Source: Clavelina lepadiformis
Lineage: Eukaryota > Chordata > Ascidiacea > Aplousobranchia > Clavelinidae
DNA length: 64,000 nt
Direction: 5' to 3'
Assembly (NCBI RefSeq): GCF_947623445.1
Contig: NC_135240.1
Location: 25,854,001 to 25,918,000 of the forward strand
Made by a program: the position numbers and the translations under genes. Below the pieces are notes generated by a model. The model did not search any database. It was not told the DNA's origin and saw nothing but the letters and a program-made list of their open reading frames with translations. Shown piece by piece: positions 21,479 to 31,959 of the stretch. Position 1 is the first letter of the stretch; every line of letters begins with the position of its first letter.

Positions 21479-21759
21479 ATTGGCTTAATATTTTAAAAAG
21501 CTAATCACTTAACTCTACATATTTTCATCCTAAATTGAGAAAACCGTTAACATCATCGTCTACGGCTTCTATAAAGTAAATCTAGAATGAAACAATCTGG
21601 ATTGGTGCGTTGTATTTATCCTCGATTAAACATCGTTGCTTGGATCTGTGAATTTTATACAGCCACGAGTAAAACAACCGTGATATTAGTGCTAAATTTA
21701 GCCTTTACCTAGTTTTGTGGTAATTATTATAAGAACGGAAATCCATACAAAACATCATC

Positions 21760-21907
21760 GTCAGGATGGCCGAGTGGTCTAAGGCGCCAGACTCAAGCAG
21801 AGGCATAGTCGCTTTGTGCGGCTCTAGAGGCGTGGGTTCGAATCCATAGTAGTAGACTAGATATCTGTTGAGCTCTGCCCGCGGATGTTCGAATCCTGCC
21901 GACAACG
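21760..21907 (+). pseudogene. Leu/Ser chimeric tRNA
   Basis: Duplicate of 5,011. Confidence 0.8.
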
Positions 21908-21983
21908 CTGACATAAAATTTCTTTTTCATAAGTGATTCGAAAAGTGTGCGATTTTATCAATTTGCATTGATCATTAAGCACA

Positions 21984-22065
21984 GTTGTCGTGGCCGAGTG
22001 GTTAAGGTGACAGACTTGAAATCTGTTGGGATCTGCCCGCGTAGGTTCGAATCCTGCCCACAACG
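21984..22065 (+). tRNA. tRNA-Ser(TGA), variant
   Basis: Duplicate of 5,235. Confidence 0.6.
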
Positions 22066-22082
22066 CTGACATAACGTCTAGT

Positions 22083-23101
22083 CGTAGCCAGCAAGCGAAC
22101 TTGAATGGAATAGAGCACTGTTAATGGCGTTATTTCTCAAGTTTCGTACAAGCGTCACAGTTAGTTCCCACTCCCAGTTACTCAATGTTTTGGGTTCAAA
22201 TCCCTGCCCAAGCGCTGGTCGTCTATTCTTAAGAAATAAAACGAATATATCTTACAAGACTTTGAAAGTTTAAGTGTGCAACAAGACTCTACAAAATTGA
22301 AGTTCAGTAACACACAAAAATTTCAGTCCCACGATGAAAAAAGGTGGAAAGGTATAAATCTACCGATAAGTTTGGACGTAAGCGATGGCGCAGTGAAAAC
22401 AGCGGAGAACAGCAAATCAAAGGTTTTCGGTTCAAGCTTCTGGCCATCCAAGCCTAGTCCAAGAAGATTCTGTCGCATAGTTCCCACTCGAAGGTAGGCC
22501 ACTGAACGTTTTGGGATCAAATCCCTGCCAAAAGGCTGGTCTTCTTTTCTTAGGAAATAAAACGAAATTATCCTAAAAGACTTTGAAAGTCGAAGTGTGT
22601 GATAGGACTCCAAAAAATAGATTTTAACTCACATAAAAAAATTTCAGTCTCACAACGAAATAAGGTGAAAAGGTATAAATGTACCAGTTGTCAGTGAAGT
22701 AAGCGATGGCGCAGTGAAAACATATGCTAGCAGCAAATCAAAGGTTCTCGGTTCAAACCTCTGTCCATCCAAGCCTAGCCTAAGAAGATACCGTCGCATA
22801 GTTCCAACTTCCAGTTAGGTAACTCAAGGTTTTGGGATCAAATCCCGGAGCAAGCGCTGGTGTTCCTATCTTAAGATACGACGAATTATTCCTGAAAGAC
22901 TTTTAAAGTCAGTGTAATAAGTAAGTAAAAATTTACTCACATAAAAATATTTCAGTCCCGCACTTTTCATGTTAAAAGATAGAAATCCCCCGGGTGGGTG
23001 GGTGGGTACACACACCAGCTAAGTGGAAATTTCAGTGAAAAGCAAGGCAAAGGTTCACGGTTCAAACCCAGTGAAAATTCGGTGGACTTGGGTCGGTCGG
23101 T
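22083..23101 (+). repeat. ~1-kb tRNA-like module repeat, copy 3
   Basis: Modules at 22,382-22,449 and 22,703-22,770. Four-run G-quadruplex at 22,992-23,006. Confidence 0.6.
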
Positions 23102-23121
23102 GGTCTAGACGGGGAGTCCAG

Positions 23122-23222
23122 CTAGGCCACCAGCTCCGAGACCAGCTAGCCAGACTCCCGTCTAGGTCACCGGCCGGCCAGACTCCCGTCTAGGCCACCG
23201 GCTGGCCAGACTCCCGTCTAGG
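23122..23222 (+). repeat. 28-bp satellite, three to four diverged units
   Basis: Duplicate of 6,373-6,473. Confidence 0.8.
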
Positions 23223-23382
23223 GATTGGTGCGTTGTATTTATCCTCGATTAAACATCGTTGCTTGGATCTGTGAATTTTATACAGCCACGAGTAAAACAA
23301 CCGTGACATTAGTGCTAAATTAAACCTTTACCTAGTTTTGTGGTAATTATTATAAGAACGGAAATCCATACAAAACATCAGG

Positions 23383-23530
23383 GTCAGGATGGCCGAGTGG
23401 TCTAAGGCGCCAGGCTCAAGCAGAGGCTTAGTCGCTTTGTGCGGCTCTAGAGGCGTGGGTTCGAATCCCTAGTAGTAGACTAGATATCTGTTGAGATCTG
23501 CCCGCGGATGTTCGAATCCTGCCGACAACG
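23383..23530 (+). pseudogene. Leu/Ser chimeric tRNA
   Basis: CCAGGCTCAAG as at 6,634, but the serine part keeps GTTCGAATCC. The duplication with the left arm ends here. Confidence 0.78.
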
Positions 23531-23606
23531 CCGACATAAAATTACGATTTCATAAGTGATTCGAGAAAAGTTGGATTATATCTATTTGCATTGAACATTA
23601 AGCACA

Positions 23607-23688
23607 ATTGTCGTGGCCGAGTGGTTAAGGCGACAGACTAGAAATCCGTTGGGCTCTGCCCGCGTAGGTTCGAATCCTGTCGACAACG
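23607..23688 (+). tRNA. tRNA-Ser(AGA), A at position 1
   Basis: The anticodon stem has one mismatch (TCCGT), plus the A1 change and a T-stem wobble. Confidence 0.6.
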
Positions 23689-23764
23689 CTGACATTAAAA
23701 TTCTTTTTCATAAGTGATTCGAGAAGTGTGCGATTTTATTAATTTGCATTGATCATTAAGCACA

Positions 23765-23846
23765 ATTGTCGTGGCCGAGTGGTTAAGGCGACAGACTTGA
23801 AATCTGTTGGGTTTTGCCCGCGAAGGTTCGAATCCTGCCGACAACG
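23765..23846 (+). tRNA. tRNA-Ser(TGA), A at position 1
   Basis: GGGTTTTGCCC variable arm and GAAGG T stem. TTTTCTTTTT follows. Confidence 0.65.
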
Positions 23847-23922
23847 CTGACATAAATTTTCTTTTTCATAAATGATTCGAGAAGTGTGCCATTTTATCAA
23901 TTTGCATTGATCATTAAGCACA

Positions 23923-24004
23923 GTTGTCGTGGCCGAGTGGTTAAGGCGACAGACTAGAAATCTGTTGGGCTCTGCCCGCGTAGGTTCGAATCCTGCCGAC
24001 AACG
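23923..24004 (+). tRNA. tRNA-Ser(AGA), consensus
   Basis: No mismatches. Weak downstream CTTTCGCTTTC. Confidence 0.9.
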
Positions 24005-24079
24005 CTGACATAAACTTTCGCTTTCATAAGTGATTCGAGAAAAGTGCAATTTTTTTATTTGCATTTGACATTCATCACA

Positions 24080-24161
24080 GTTGTCGTGGCCAAGTGGTTA
24101 AGCCGACAGACTAGATATCTGTTGGGCTCTGCCCGCGTAGGTTCGAATCCTGCCGACAACG
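24080..24161 (+). tRNA. tRNA-Ser(AGA), D-arm variant
   Basis: GCCAAGTGGTTAAGCC breaks D-stem pairing. Loop CTAGATA. Confidence 0.6.
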
Positions 24162-24237
24162 CCGACATAAAATTACGTTTTCATAAGTGATTCGAGAAAA
24201 GTGCGATTATATCTATTTGCATTGAATATTAAGCACA

Positions 24238-24319
24238 GTTGTCGTGGCCGAGTGGTTAAGGCGACAGACTTGAAATCTGTTGGGCTCTTGCCGCGTAGGT
24301 TCGAATCCTGCCGACAACG
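24238..24319 (+). tRNA. tRNA-Ser(TGA)
   Basis: Anticodon, acceptor and T arms consensus. The variable arm is altered to GGGCTCTTGCC. Confidence 0.75.
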
Positions 24320-24395
24320 CTGACATAAATTTTCTTTTTCATAAGTGATTCGAGAAGTGTGCGATTTTATCAATTTGCATTGATCATTAAGCACA

Positions 24396-24477
24396 GTTGT
24401 CGTGGCCGAGTGGTTAAGGCGACAGACTTGAAATCTTTTGGGCTCTGCCCGCGTAGGTTCGAATCCTGCCGACAACG
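24396..24477 (+). tRNA. tRNA-Ser(TGA)
   Basis: One anticodon-stem mismatch (ACAGA/TCTTT), rest consensus. Confidence 0.75.
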
Positions 24478-24553
24478 CTGACATAAATTTTCTTTTTCAT
24501 AAGTGTTTCGAGAAGTGTGCGATTTTATCAATTTGCATTGATCATTAAGCACA

Positions 24554-24635
24554 GTTGTCGTGGCCGAGTGGTTAAGGCGACAGACTAGAAATCTGTTGGG
24601 CTCTGCCCGCGTAGGTTCGAATCTTGCCGACAACG
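24554..24635 (+). tRNA. tRNA-Ser(AGA)
   Basis: T stem CTTGC gives a G-T wobble. CGTTTTG lies before the TCTAG run, so this copy has a close terminator unlike others at this position. Confidence 0.85.
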
Positions 24636-24650
24636 CTGACATAACGTTTT

Positions 24651-24679
24651 GTCTAGTCTAGTCTAGTCTAGTCTAGTCT
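24651..24679 (+). repeat. (TCTAG)n, ~6 copies
   Basis: Pentamer run after CGTTTT. Confidence 0.95.
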
Positions 24680-24895
24680 TAGTCATATTTTTCAAATCTT
24701 TTCACTTAACTGTACATATTTTCATCCTAAATTGAGCAAATCATTAACATCATCGTCTACGTCTTCATCGTTGCATGTATCTGTGAATGTTACACAGTCA
24801 CGAGAGAAACCCACCGTGACATTAGTGCTAAATTAAGCCGTTTACTGGTTTTGTTGTAAGTATTATTAGAACGGAGATCCATATAAAACATCGAG

Positions 24896-25013
24896 GTCAG
24901 GATGGACGAATGGTCTAAGGCGCCAGACTCAAGCAGAGGCTTAGTCGCTTTGTGCGGCTCTAGGGTGTTCTGGTCTCCGAATCTAAGCGTGGGTTCGAAT
25001 CCCACTTCTGACA
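24896..25013 (+). tRNA. tRNA-Leu(CAA) with intron
   Basis: Intron at 24,934-24,967, GACGAATGG D arm. Confidence 0.8.
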
Positions 25014-25194
25014 GTAGTTTTGGAAAGTTTTACTTCACATATATGCTAACTTTGTGTCGGATTGCATTGATGTGAACAGTAAAATTGAACATTGCGAAAT
25101 TTATTTCTTAGTTCCACAACGGTTCGATCAAGTAATTTTTTCCGATTTTCTAGACTGGATCGTTTTTTAAAGGGTAAAAGGTTGGTATGAGTTT

Positions 25195-25268
25195 GTCTCT
25201 GTGGCGCAATGGATTAGCGCGTTGGACTTCTAATCCAGAGGTTCCGGGTTCGAGTCCCAGCAGGGATG
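25195..25268 (+). tRNA. tRNA-Arg(TCT)
   Basis: Acceptor CAGGGAT, one T-stem mismatch (CCCAG). Confidence 0.8.
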
Positions 25269-25549
25269 ATTGGCTTAATATTTTAAAAAGCTAATCACTT
25301 AACTCTACATATTTTCATCCTAAATTGAGAAAACTGTTAACATCATCGTCTACGGCTTCTATAAAGTAAATCTAGAATGAAACATTCTGGATTGGTGCGT
25401 TGTATTTATCCTCGATTAAACATCGTTGCTTGGATCTGTGAATTTTATACAGCCACGAGTAAAACAACCGTGATATTAGTGCTAAATTTAGCCTTTACCT
25501 AGTTTTGTGGTAATTATTATAAGAACGGAAATCCATACAAAACATCAGG

Positions 25550-25697
25550 GTCAGGATGGCCGAGTGGTCTAAGGCGCCAGACTCAAGCAGGGGCTTAGAC
25601 GCTTTGTGCGGCTCTAGAGGCGTGGGTTCGAATCCCTAGTAGTATACTAGATATCTGTTGAGCTCTGCCGGCGGATGTTCGAATCCTGCCGACAACA
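25550..25697 (+). pseudogene. Leu/Ser chimeric tRNA
   Basis: Intron variant GGGGCTTAGACGC. It ends CGACAACA and joins the next unit's TTGATTTTATC without the usual spacer, a local deletion also seen at 39,806. Confidence 0.78.
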
Positions 25698-25733
25698 ATT
25701 GATTTTATCAATTTGCATTGATCATTAAGCACA

Positions 25734-25815
25734 ATTGTCGTGGCCGAGTGGTTAAGGCGACAGACTTGAAATCTGTTGGGCTTTGCCCGCGAAGGTTCGA
25801 ATCCTGCCGACAACG
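25734..25815 (+). tRNA. tRNA-Ser(TGA), A at position 1
   Basis: GGGCTTTGCCC variable arm pairs. T stem GAAGG has one mismatch. Confidence 0.68.
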
Positions 25816-25891
25816 CTGACATAAATTTTCTTTTTCATAAGTGATTCGAGAAGTGTGCGATTTTATCAATTTGCATTGACCATTAAACACA

Positions 25892-25973
25892 GTTGTCGTG
25901 GCCGAGTGGTTAAGGTGACAGACTAGAAATCTGTTGGGCTCTGCCCGCGTAGTTTCGAATCCTGCCGACAACG
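25892..25973 (+). tRNA. tRNA-Ser(AGA), variant
   Basis: The T arm reads GTAGTTTCGAATCC, losing the closing pair and altering the B box. D arm GGTGAC. Confidence 0.6.
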
Positions 25974-26048
25974 CTGACATAAACTTTCGTTTTCATAAGT
26001 CATTCGAGAAAAGTGCCATTTTTTTATTTGCATTTGACATTCATCACA

Positions 26049-26130
26049 GTTGTCGTGGCCAAGTGGTTCAGCCGACAGACTAGATATCTGTTGGGCTCTG
26101 CCCGCGTAGGTTCGAATCCTGCCGACAACG
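26049..26130 (+). tRNA. tRNA-Ser(AGA), D-arm variant
   Basis: GGTTCAGCC in the D arm, loop CTAGATA. Confidence 0.55.
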
Positions 26131-26206
26131 CTGACATATAATTACGTTTTCATAAGTGATTCGATAAAAGTTCGATTATATCTATTTGCATTGAACATTA
26201 AGCACA

Positions 26207-26288
26207 GTTGTCGTGGCCGAGTGGTTAAGGCGACAGACTTGAAATCTGTTGGGCTCTGCCCGCGTAGGTTCGAATCCTGCCGACAACG
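26207..26288 (+). tRNA. tRNA-Ser(TGA), consensus
   Basis: All stems pair, loop CTTGAAA, followed by TTTTCTTTTT. One of the best TGA copies. Confidence 0.92.
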
Positions 26289-26364
26289 CTGACATAAATT
26301 TTCTTTTTCATAAGTGATTCGAGAAGTGTGCGATGTTATCAATTTGCATTCATCATTAAGCACA

Positions 26365-26446
26365 ATTGTCGTGGCCGAGTGGTTAAGGTGAAAGACTAGA
26401 AATCTTTTGGCATCTGCCCGCGTAGGTTCGAATCCTGCCGACAACG
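26365..26446 (+). tRNA. tRNA-Ser(AGA), rewired anticodon stem
   Basis: The stem is AAAGA/TCTTT, a paired double change from ACAGA/TCTGT. A1 and GGCATCT variable arm. Followed by TCTAG repeats. Confidence 0.65.
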
Positions 26447-26456
26447 CTGACATAAC

Positions 26457-26500
26457 GTCTAGTCTAGTCTAGTCTAGTCTAGTCTAGTCTAGTCTAGTCT
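26457..26500 (+). repeat. (TCTAG)n, ~9 copies
   Basis: Pure pentamer run. Confidence 0.95.
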
Positions 26501-26716
26501 TAGTCATATTTTTCAAAGCTTTTCACTTAACTGTACATATTTTCATCCTAAATTGAGCAAATCATTAACATCATCGTCTACGTCTTCATCGTTGCATGTA
26601 TCTGTGAATGTTACACAGTCACGAGCGAAAACCACCGTGACATTAGTGCTAAATTAAGCCGTTTACTGGTTTTGTTGTAAGTATTATTAGAACGGAGATC
26701 CATATAAAACATCGAG

Positions 26717-26834
26717 GTCAGGATGGACGAATGGTCTAAGGCGCCAGACTCAAGCAGAGGCTTAGTCGCTTTGTGCGGCTCTAGGGTGTTCTGGTCTCCG
26801 AATCTAAGCGTGGGTTCGAATCCCACTTCTGACA
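26717..26834 (+). tRNA. tRNA-Leu(CAA) with intron
   Basis: Intron at 26,755-26,788, same D-arm and variable-arm changes as the other copies. Confidence 0.8.
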
Positions 26835-27003
26835 GTAGTTTTGGAAAGTTTTACTTCACATATATGCTAACTTTGTGTCGGATTGCATTGATGTGAACAG
26901 TAAAATTGAACATTGCGAAATTTATTTCTTAGTTCCACAACGGTTCGATCAAGTAATTTTTTCCGATTTTCTAGACTGGAGGGTAAAAGGTTGGTATGAG
27001 TTT

Positions 27004-27077
27004 GTCTCTGTGGCGCAATGGATTAGCGCGTTGTACTTCTAATCCAGAGGTTCCGGGTTCGAGTCCCGACAGGGTTG
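27004..27077 (+). tRNA. tRNA-Arg(TCT), damaged
   Basis: G to T in the anticodon stem (TTGTA/TCCAG), T-stem mismatch (CCCGA) and CAGGGTT. Shared with 31,342 and 35,004. Confidence 0.6.
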
Positions 27078-27298
27078 ATTGGCTTAATACTTTAAAAAGC
27101 TAATCACTTAACTCTACATATTTTCATCCTAAATTGAGAAAACCGTTAACATCATCGTCTACGGCTTCTATAAAGTAAATCTAGAATGAAACAATCTGGA
27201 TTGGTGCGTTGTATTTATCCTCGATTAAACATCGTTGCTTGGATCTGTGAATTTTATACAGCCACGAGTAAAACAACCGTGATATTAGTGCTAATATT

Positions 27299-27446
27299 AG
27301 CAGGATGGCCGAGTGGTCTAAGGCGCCAGACTCAAGCAGAGGCATAGTCGCTTTGTGCGGCTCTAGAGGCGTGGGTTCGAATCCCTAGTAGTAGACTAGA
27401 TATCTGTTGAGCTCTGCCGGCGGATGTTCGAATCCTGCCGACAACG
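27299..27446 (+). pseudogene. Leu/Ser chimeric tRNA, 5' shortened
   Basis: An upstream deletion fuses CTAATATTAG to CAGGATGG, removing the first bases of the acceptor. A box intact. Confidence 0.75.
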
Positions 27447-27522
27447 CTGACATAAGATTTCTTTTTCATAAGTGATTCGAGAAGTGTGCGATTTTATCAA
27501 TTTGCATTGATCATTAAGCACA

Positions 27523-27604
27523 GTTGTCGTGGCCGAGTGGTTAAGGTGACAGATTAGAAATCTCTTGGGATCTGCCCGCGTAGGTTCGAATCCTGCCCAC
27601 AACG
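27523..27604 (+). tRNA. tRNA-Ser(AGA), variant
   Basis: Loop TTAGAAA, stem mismatch (TCTCT), GGGATCT variable arm, CCCACAAC 3' strand. No close terminator. Confidence 0.5.
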
Positions 27605-27621
27605 CTGACATAACGTCTAGT

Positions 27622-28635
27622 CGTAGCCAGCAAGCGAACTTGAATGGAATAGAGCACTGTTAATGGCGTTATTTCTCAAGGATCGTACAAGCGTCACAGT
27701 TAGTTCCCACTCCCAGTTACTAAATGTTTTGGATTCAAATCCCTGCCCAAGCGCTGGTCGTCTATTCTTAGGAAATAAAATGAAATTATCCTACAAGACA
27801 TTGAAAGTTTAAGTGTGCAACAAGACTCTACAAAATTGAAGTTCAGTAACACACAAAAATTTCAGTCCCACAATGAAAAAAGGTGGAAAGGTATAAATCT
27901 ACCGATAAGGTTGGACGTAAGCGATGGCGCAGTGAAAACAGCGGAGAACAGCAAATCAAAGGTTTTCGGTTCAAGCTTCTGGCCATCCAAGCCTAGTCCA
28001 AGAAGATTCTGTCGCATAGTTCCCACTCGAAGGTAGGCCACTGAACGTTTTGGGATCAAATCCCTGCCAAAAGGCTGGTCTTCTTTTCTTAGGAAATAAA
28101 ACGAAATTATCCTAAAAGACTTTGAAAGTCGAAGTGTGTGATAGGACTCCATAAAATAGATTTTAACTCACATAAAAAAATTTCAGTCCCACAACGAAAT
28201 AAGGTGAAAAGGTATAAATGTACCAGTTGTCAGTGAAGTAAGCGATGGCGCAGTGAAAACATATGCTAGCAGCAAATCAAAGGTTCTCGGTTCAAACCTC
28301 TGTCCATCCAAGCCTAGCCTAAGAAGATACCGTCGCATAGTTCCAACTTCCAGTTAGGTAACTCAAGGTTTTGGGATCAAATCCCGGAGCAAGCGCTGGT
28401 GTTCCTATCTTAAGATACGACGAATTATTCCTGAAAGACTTTGAAAGTCAGTGTAATAAGTAAGTAAAAATTTACTCACATAAAAATATTTCAGTCCCGC
28501 CCTTTTCATGTTAAATGATAGAAATCCCCCGGGTGGGTGGGTACACACACCAGCTAAGTGGAAATTTCAGTGAACAGCAAGGCAAAGGTTCACGGTTCAA
28601 ACCCAGTAAAAATTCGGTGGACTTGGGTTGGTCGG
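27622..28635 (+). repeat. ~1-kb tRNA-like module repeat, copy 4
   Basis: Modules at 27,921-27,988 and 28,242-28,309. It feeds directly into the long satellite through an inverted CTAGACGGGGAGTCC arm. Confidence 0.6.
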
Positions 28636-28675
28636 TGGTCTAGACGGGGAGTCCAGCTTGGCCACCAGCTCCGAG

Positions 28676-30800
28676 ACCAGCTGGCCAGACTCCCGTCTAG
28701 GCCACCAGCTGGCCAGACTCCCGTCTAGGCCACCAGCTGGCCAGACTCCCGTCTAGGCCACCAGCTGGCCAGACTCCCGTCTAGGCCACCAGCTGGCCAG
28801 ACTCCCGTCTAGGCCACCAGCTGGCCAGACTCCCGTCTAGGCCACCAGCTGGCCAGACTCCCGTCTAGGCCACCAGCTGGCCAGACTCCCGTCTAGGCCA
28901 CCAGCTGGCCAGACTCCCGTCTAGGCCACCAGCTGGCCAGACTCCCGTCTAGGCCACCAGCTGGCCAGACTCCCGTCTAGGCCACCAGCTGGCCAGACTC
29001 CCGTCTAGGCCACCAGCTGGCCAGACTCCCGTCTAGGCCACCAGCTGGCCAGACTCCCGTCTAGGCCACCAGCTGGCCAGACTCCCGTCTAGGCCACCAG
29101 CTGGCCAGACTCCCGTCTAGGCCACCAGCTGGCCAGACTCCCGTCTAGGCCACCAGCTGGCCAGACTCCCGTCTAGGCCACCAGCTGGCCAGACTCCCGT
29201 CTAGGCCACCAGCTGGCCAGACTCCCGTCTAGGCCACCAGCTGGCCAGACTCCCGTCTAGGCCACCAGCTGGCCAGACTCCCGTCTAGGCCACCAGCTGG
29301 CCAGACTCCCGTCTAGGCCACCAGCTGGCCAGACTCCCGTCTAGGCCACCAGCTGGCCAGACTCCCGTCTAGGCCACCAGCTGGCCAGACTCCCGTCTAG
29401 GCCACCAGCTGGCCAGACTCCCGTCTAGGCCACCAGCTGGCCAGACTCCCGTCTAGGCCACCAGCTGGCCAGACTCCCGTCTAGGCCACCAGCTGGCCAG
29501 ACTCCCGTCTAGGCCACCAGCTGGCCAGACTCCCGTCTAGGCCACCAGCTGGCCAGACTCCCGTCTAGGCCACCAGCTGGCCAGACTCCCGTCTAGGCCA
29601 CCAGCTGGCCAGACTCCCGTCTAGGCCACCAGCTGGCCAGACTCCCGTCTAGGCCACCAGCTGGCCAGACTCCCGTCTAGGCCACCAGCTGGCCAGACTC
29701 CCGTCTAGGCCACCAGCTGGCCAGACTCCCGTCTAGGCCACCAGCTGGCCAGACTCCCGTCTAGGCCACCAGCTGGCCAGACTCCCGTCTAGGCCACCAG
29801 CTGGCCAGACTCCCGTCTAGGCCACCAGCTGGCCAGACTCCCGTCTAGGCCACCAGCTGGCCAGACTCCCGTCTAGGCCACCAGCTGGCCAGACTCCCGT
29901 CTAGGCCACCAGCTGGCCAGACTCCCGTCTAGGCCACCAGCTGGCCAGACTCCCGTCTAGGCCACCAGCTGGCCAGACTCCCGTCTAGGCCACCAGCTGG
30001 CCAGACTCCCGTCTAGGCCACCAGCTGGCCAGACTCCCGTCTAGGCCACCAGCTGGCCAGACTCCCGTCTAGGCCACCAGCTGGCCAGACTCCCGTCTAG
30101 GCCACCAGCTGGCCAGACTCCCGTCTAGGCCACCAGCTGGCCAGACTCCCGTCTAGGCCACCAGCTGGCCAGACTCCCGTCTAGGCCACCAGCTGGCCAG
30201 ACTCCCGTCTAGGCCACCAGCTGGCCAGACTCCCGTCTAGGCCACCAGCTGGCCAGACTCCCGTCTAGGCCACCAGCTGGCCAGACTCCCGTCTAGGCCA
30301 CCAGCTGGCCAGACTCCCGTCTAGGCCACCAGCTGGCCAGACTCCCGTCTAGGCCACCAGCTGGCCAGACTCCCGTCTAGGCCACCAGCTGGCCAGACTC
30401 CCGTCTAGGCCACCAGCTGGCCAGACTCCCGTCTAGGCCACCAGCTGGCCAGACTCCCGTCTAGGCCACCAGCTGGCCAGACTCCCGTCTAGGCCACCAG
30501 CTGGCCAGACTCCCGTCTAGGCCACCAGCTGGCCAGACTCCCGTCTAGGCCACCAGCTGGCCAGACTCCCGTCTAGGCCACCAGCTGGCCAGACTCCCGT
30601 CTAGGCCACCAGCTGGCCAGACTCCCGTCTAGGCCACCAGCTGGCCAGACTCCCGTCTAGGCCACCAGCTGGCCAGACTCCCGTCTAGGCCACCAGCTGG
30701 CCAGACTCCCGTCTAGGCCACCAGCTGGCCAGACTCCCGTCTAGGCCACCAGCTGGCCAGACTCCCGTCTAGGCCACCAGCTGGCCAGACTCCCGTCTAG
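28676..30800 (+). repeat. 28-bp satellite array, ~76 copies
   Basis: Unit of 28 bp, 19 of 28 G or C, containing the palindrome CCAGCTGG, TGGCCAGACT and CCCGTCTAGG. Every row of the sequence repeats exactly at 420 bp (15 units), so the copies look identical. The CTAG in each unit gives stops in all frames on both strands, so it encodes nothing. There are no unique spacers. Confidence 0.97.
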
Positions 30801-30838
30801 TCTAGTCTAGTCTAGTCTAGTCTAGTCTAGTCTAGTCT
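30795..30838 (+). repeat. (TCTAG)n, ~8 copies
   Basis: Continues without a break from the GTCTAG that ends the last 28-bp unit. Confidence 0.95.
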
Positions 30839-31054
30839 TAGTCATATTTTTCAAAGCTTTTCACTTAACTGTACATATTTTCATCCTAAATTGAGCAAAT
30901 CATTAACATCATCGTCTACGTCTTCATCGTTGCATGTATCTGTGAATGTTACACAGTCACGAGCGAAAACCACCGTGACATTAGTGCTAAATTAAGCCGT
31001 TTACTGGTTTTGTTGTAAGTATTATTAGAACGGAGATCCTTATAAAACATCGAG

Positions 31055-31172
31055 GTCAGGATGGACGAATGGTCTAAGGCGCCAGACTCAAGCAAAGGCT
31101 TAGTCGCTTTGTGCGGCTCTAGGGTGTTCTGGTCTCCGAATCTAAGCGTGGGTTCGAATCCCACTTCTGACA
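31055..31172 (+). tRNA. tRNA-Leu(CAA) with intron
   Basis: Intron at 31,093-31,126 with CAAAGGCTT at its start. Upstream TTATAAAA. Confidence 0.8.
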
Positions 31173-31341
31173 GTAGTTTTGGAAAGTTTTACTTCACATA
31201 TATGCTAACTTTGTGTCGGATTGCATTGATGTGAACAGTAAAATTGAACATTGCGAAATTTATTTCTTAGTTCCACAACGGTTCGATCAAGTAATTTTTT
31301 CCGATTTTCTAGACTGGAGGGTAAAAGGTTGGTATGAGTTT

Positions 31342-31415
31342 GTCTCTGTGGCGCAATGGATTAGCGCGTTGTACTTCTAATCCAGAGGTTCCGGGTTCGA
31401 GTCCCGACAGGGTTG
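31342..31415 (+). tRNA. tRNA-Arg(TCT), damaged
   Basis: Same anticodon-stem and T-stem lesions as 27,004. Confidence 0.6.
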
Positions 31416-31636
31416 ATTGGCTTAATACTTTAAAAAGCTAATCACTTAACTCTACATATTTTCATCCTAAATTGAGAAAACCGTTAACATCATCGTCTAC
31501 GGCTTCTATAAAGTAAATCTAGAATGAAACAATCTGGATTGGTGCGTTGTATTTATCCTCGATTAAACATCGTTGCTTGGATCTGTGAATTTTATACAGC
31601 CACGAGTAAAACAACCGTGATATTAGTGCTAATATT

Positions 31637-31784
31637 AGCAGGATGGCCGAGTGGTCTAAGGCGCCAGACTCAAGCAGAGGCATAGTCGCTTTGTGCGGCT
31701 CTAGAGGCGTGGGTTCGAATCCCTAGTAGTAGACTAGATATCTGTTGAGCTCTGCCGGCGGATGTTCGAATCCTGCCGACAACG
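31637..31784 (+). pseudogene. Leu/Ser chimeric tRNA, 5' shortened
   Basis: Same CTAATATTAG fusion as 27,299. Confidence 0.75.
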
Positions 31785-31860
31785 CTGACATAAGATTTCT
31801 TTTTCATAAGTGATTCGAGAAGTGTGCGATTTTATCAATTTGCATTGATCATTAAGCACA

Positions 31861-31942
31861 GTTGTCGTGGCCGAGTGGTTAAGGTGACAGATTAGAAATC
31901 TCTTGGGATCTGCCCGCGTAGGTTCGAATCCTGCCCACAACG
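31861..31942 (+). tRNA. tRNA-Ser(AGA), variant
   Basis: Same sequence as 27,523. Confidence 0.5.
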
Positions 31943-31959
31943 CTGACATAACGTCTAGT

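Larger units (their letters stand above)
15903..23517 (+). repeat. Segmental duplication, right copy
   Basis: Counterpart of 1-6,768. Longer by one 316-bp serine pair, one 157-bp serine unit and a stretch containing a Leu/Ser chimera at 17,732. Confidence 0.85.

Noticed and set aside
28676-30800. 28-bp repeats as a repetitive protein-coding region
   Set aside because: 28 is not a multiple of three and CTAG places TAG in every frame on both strands every 84 bp.
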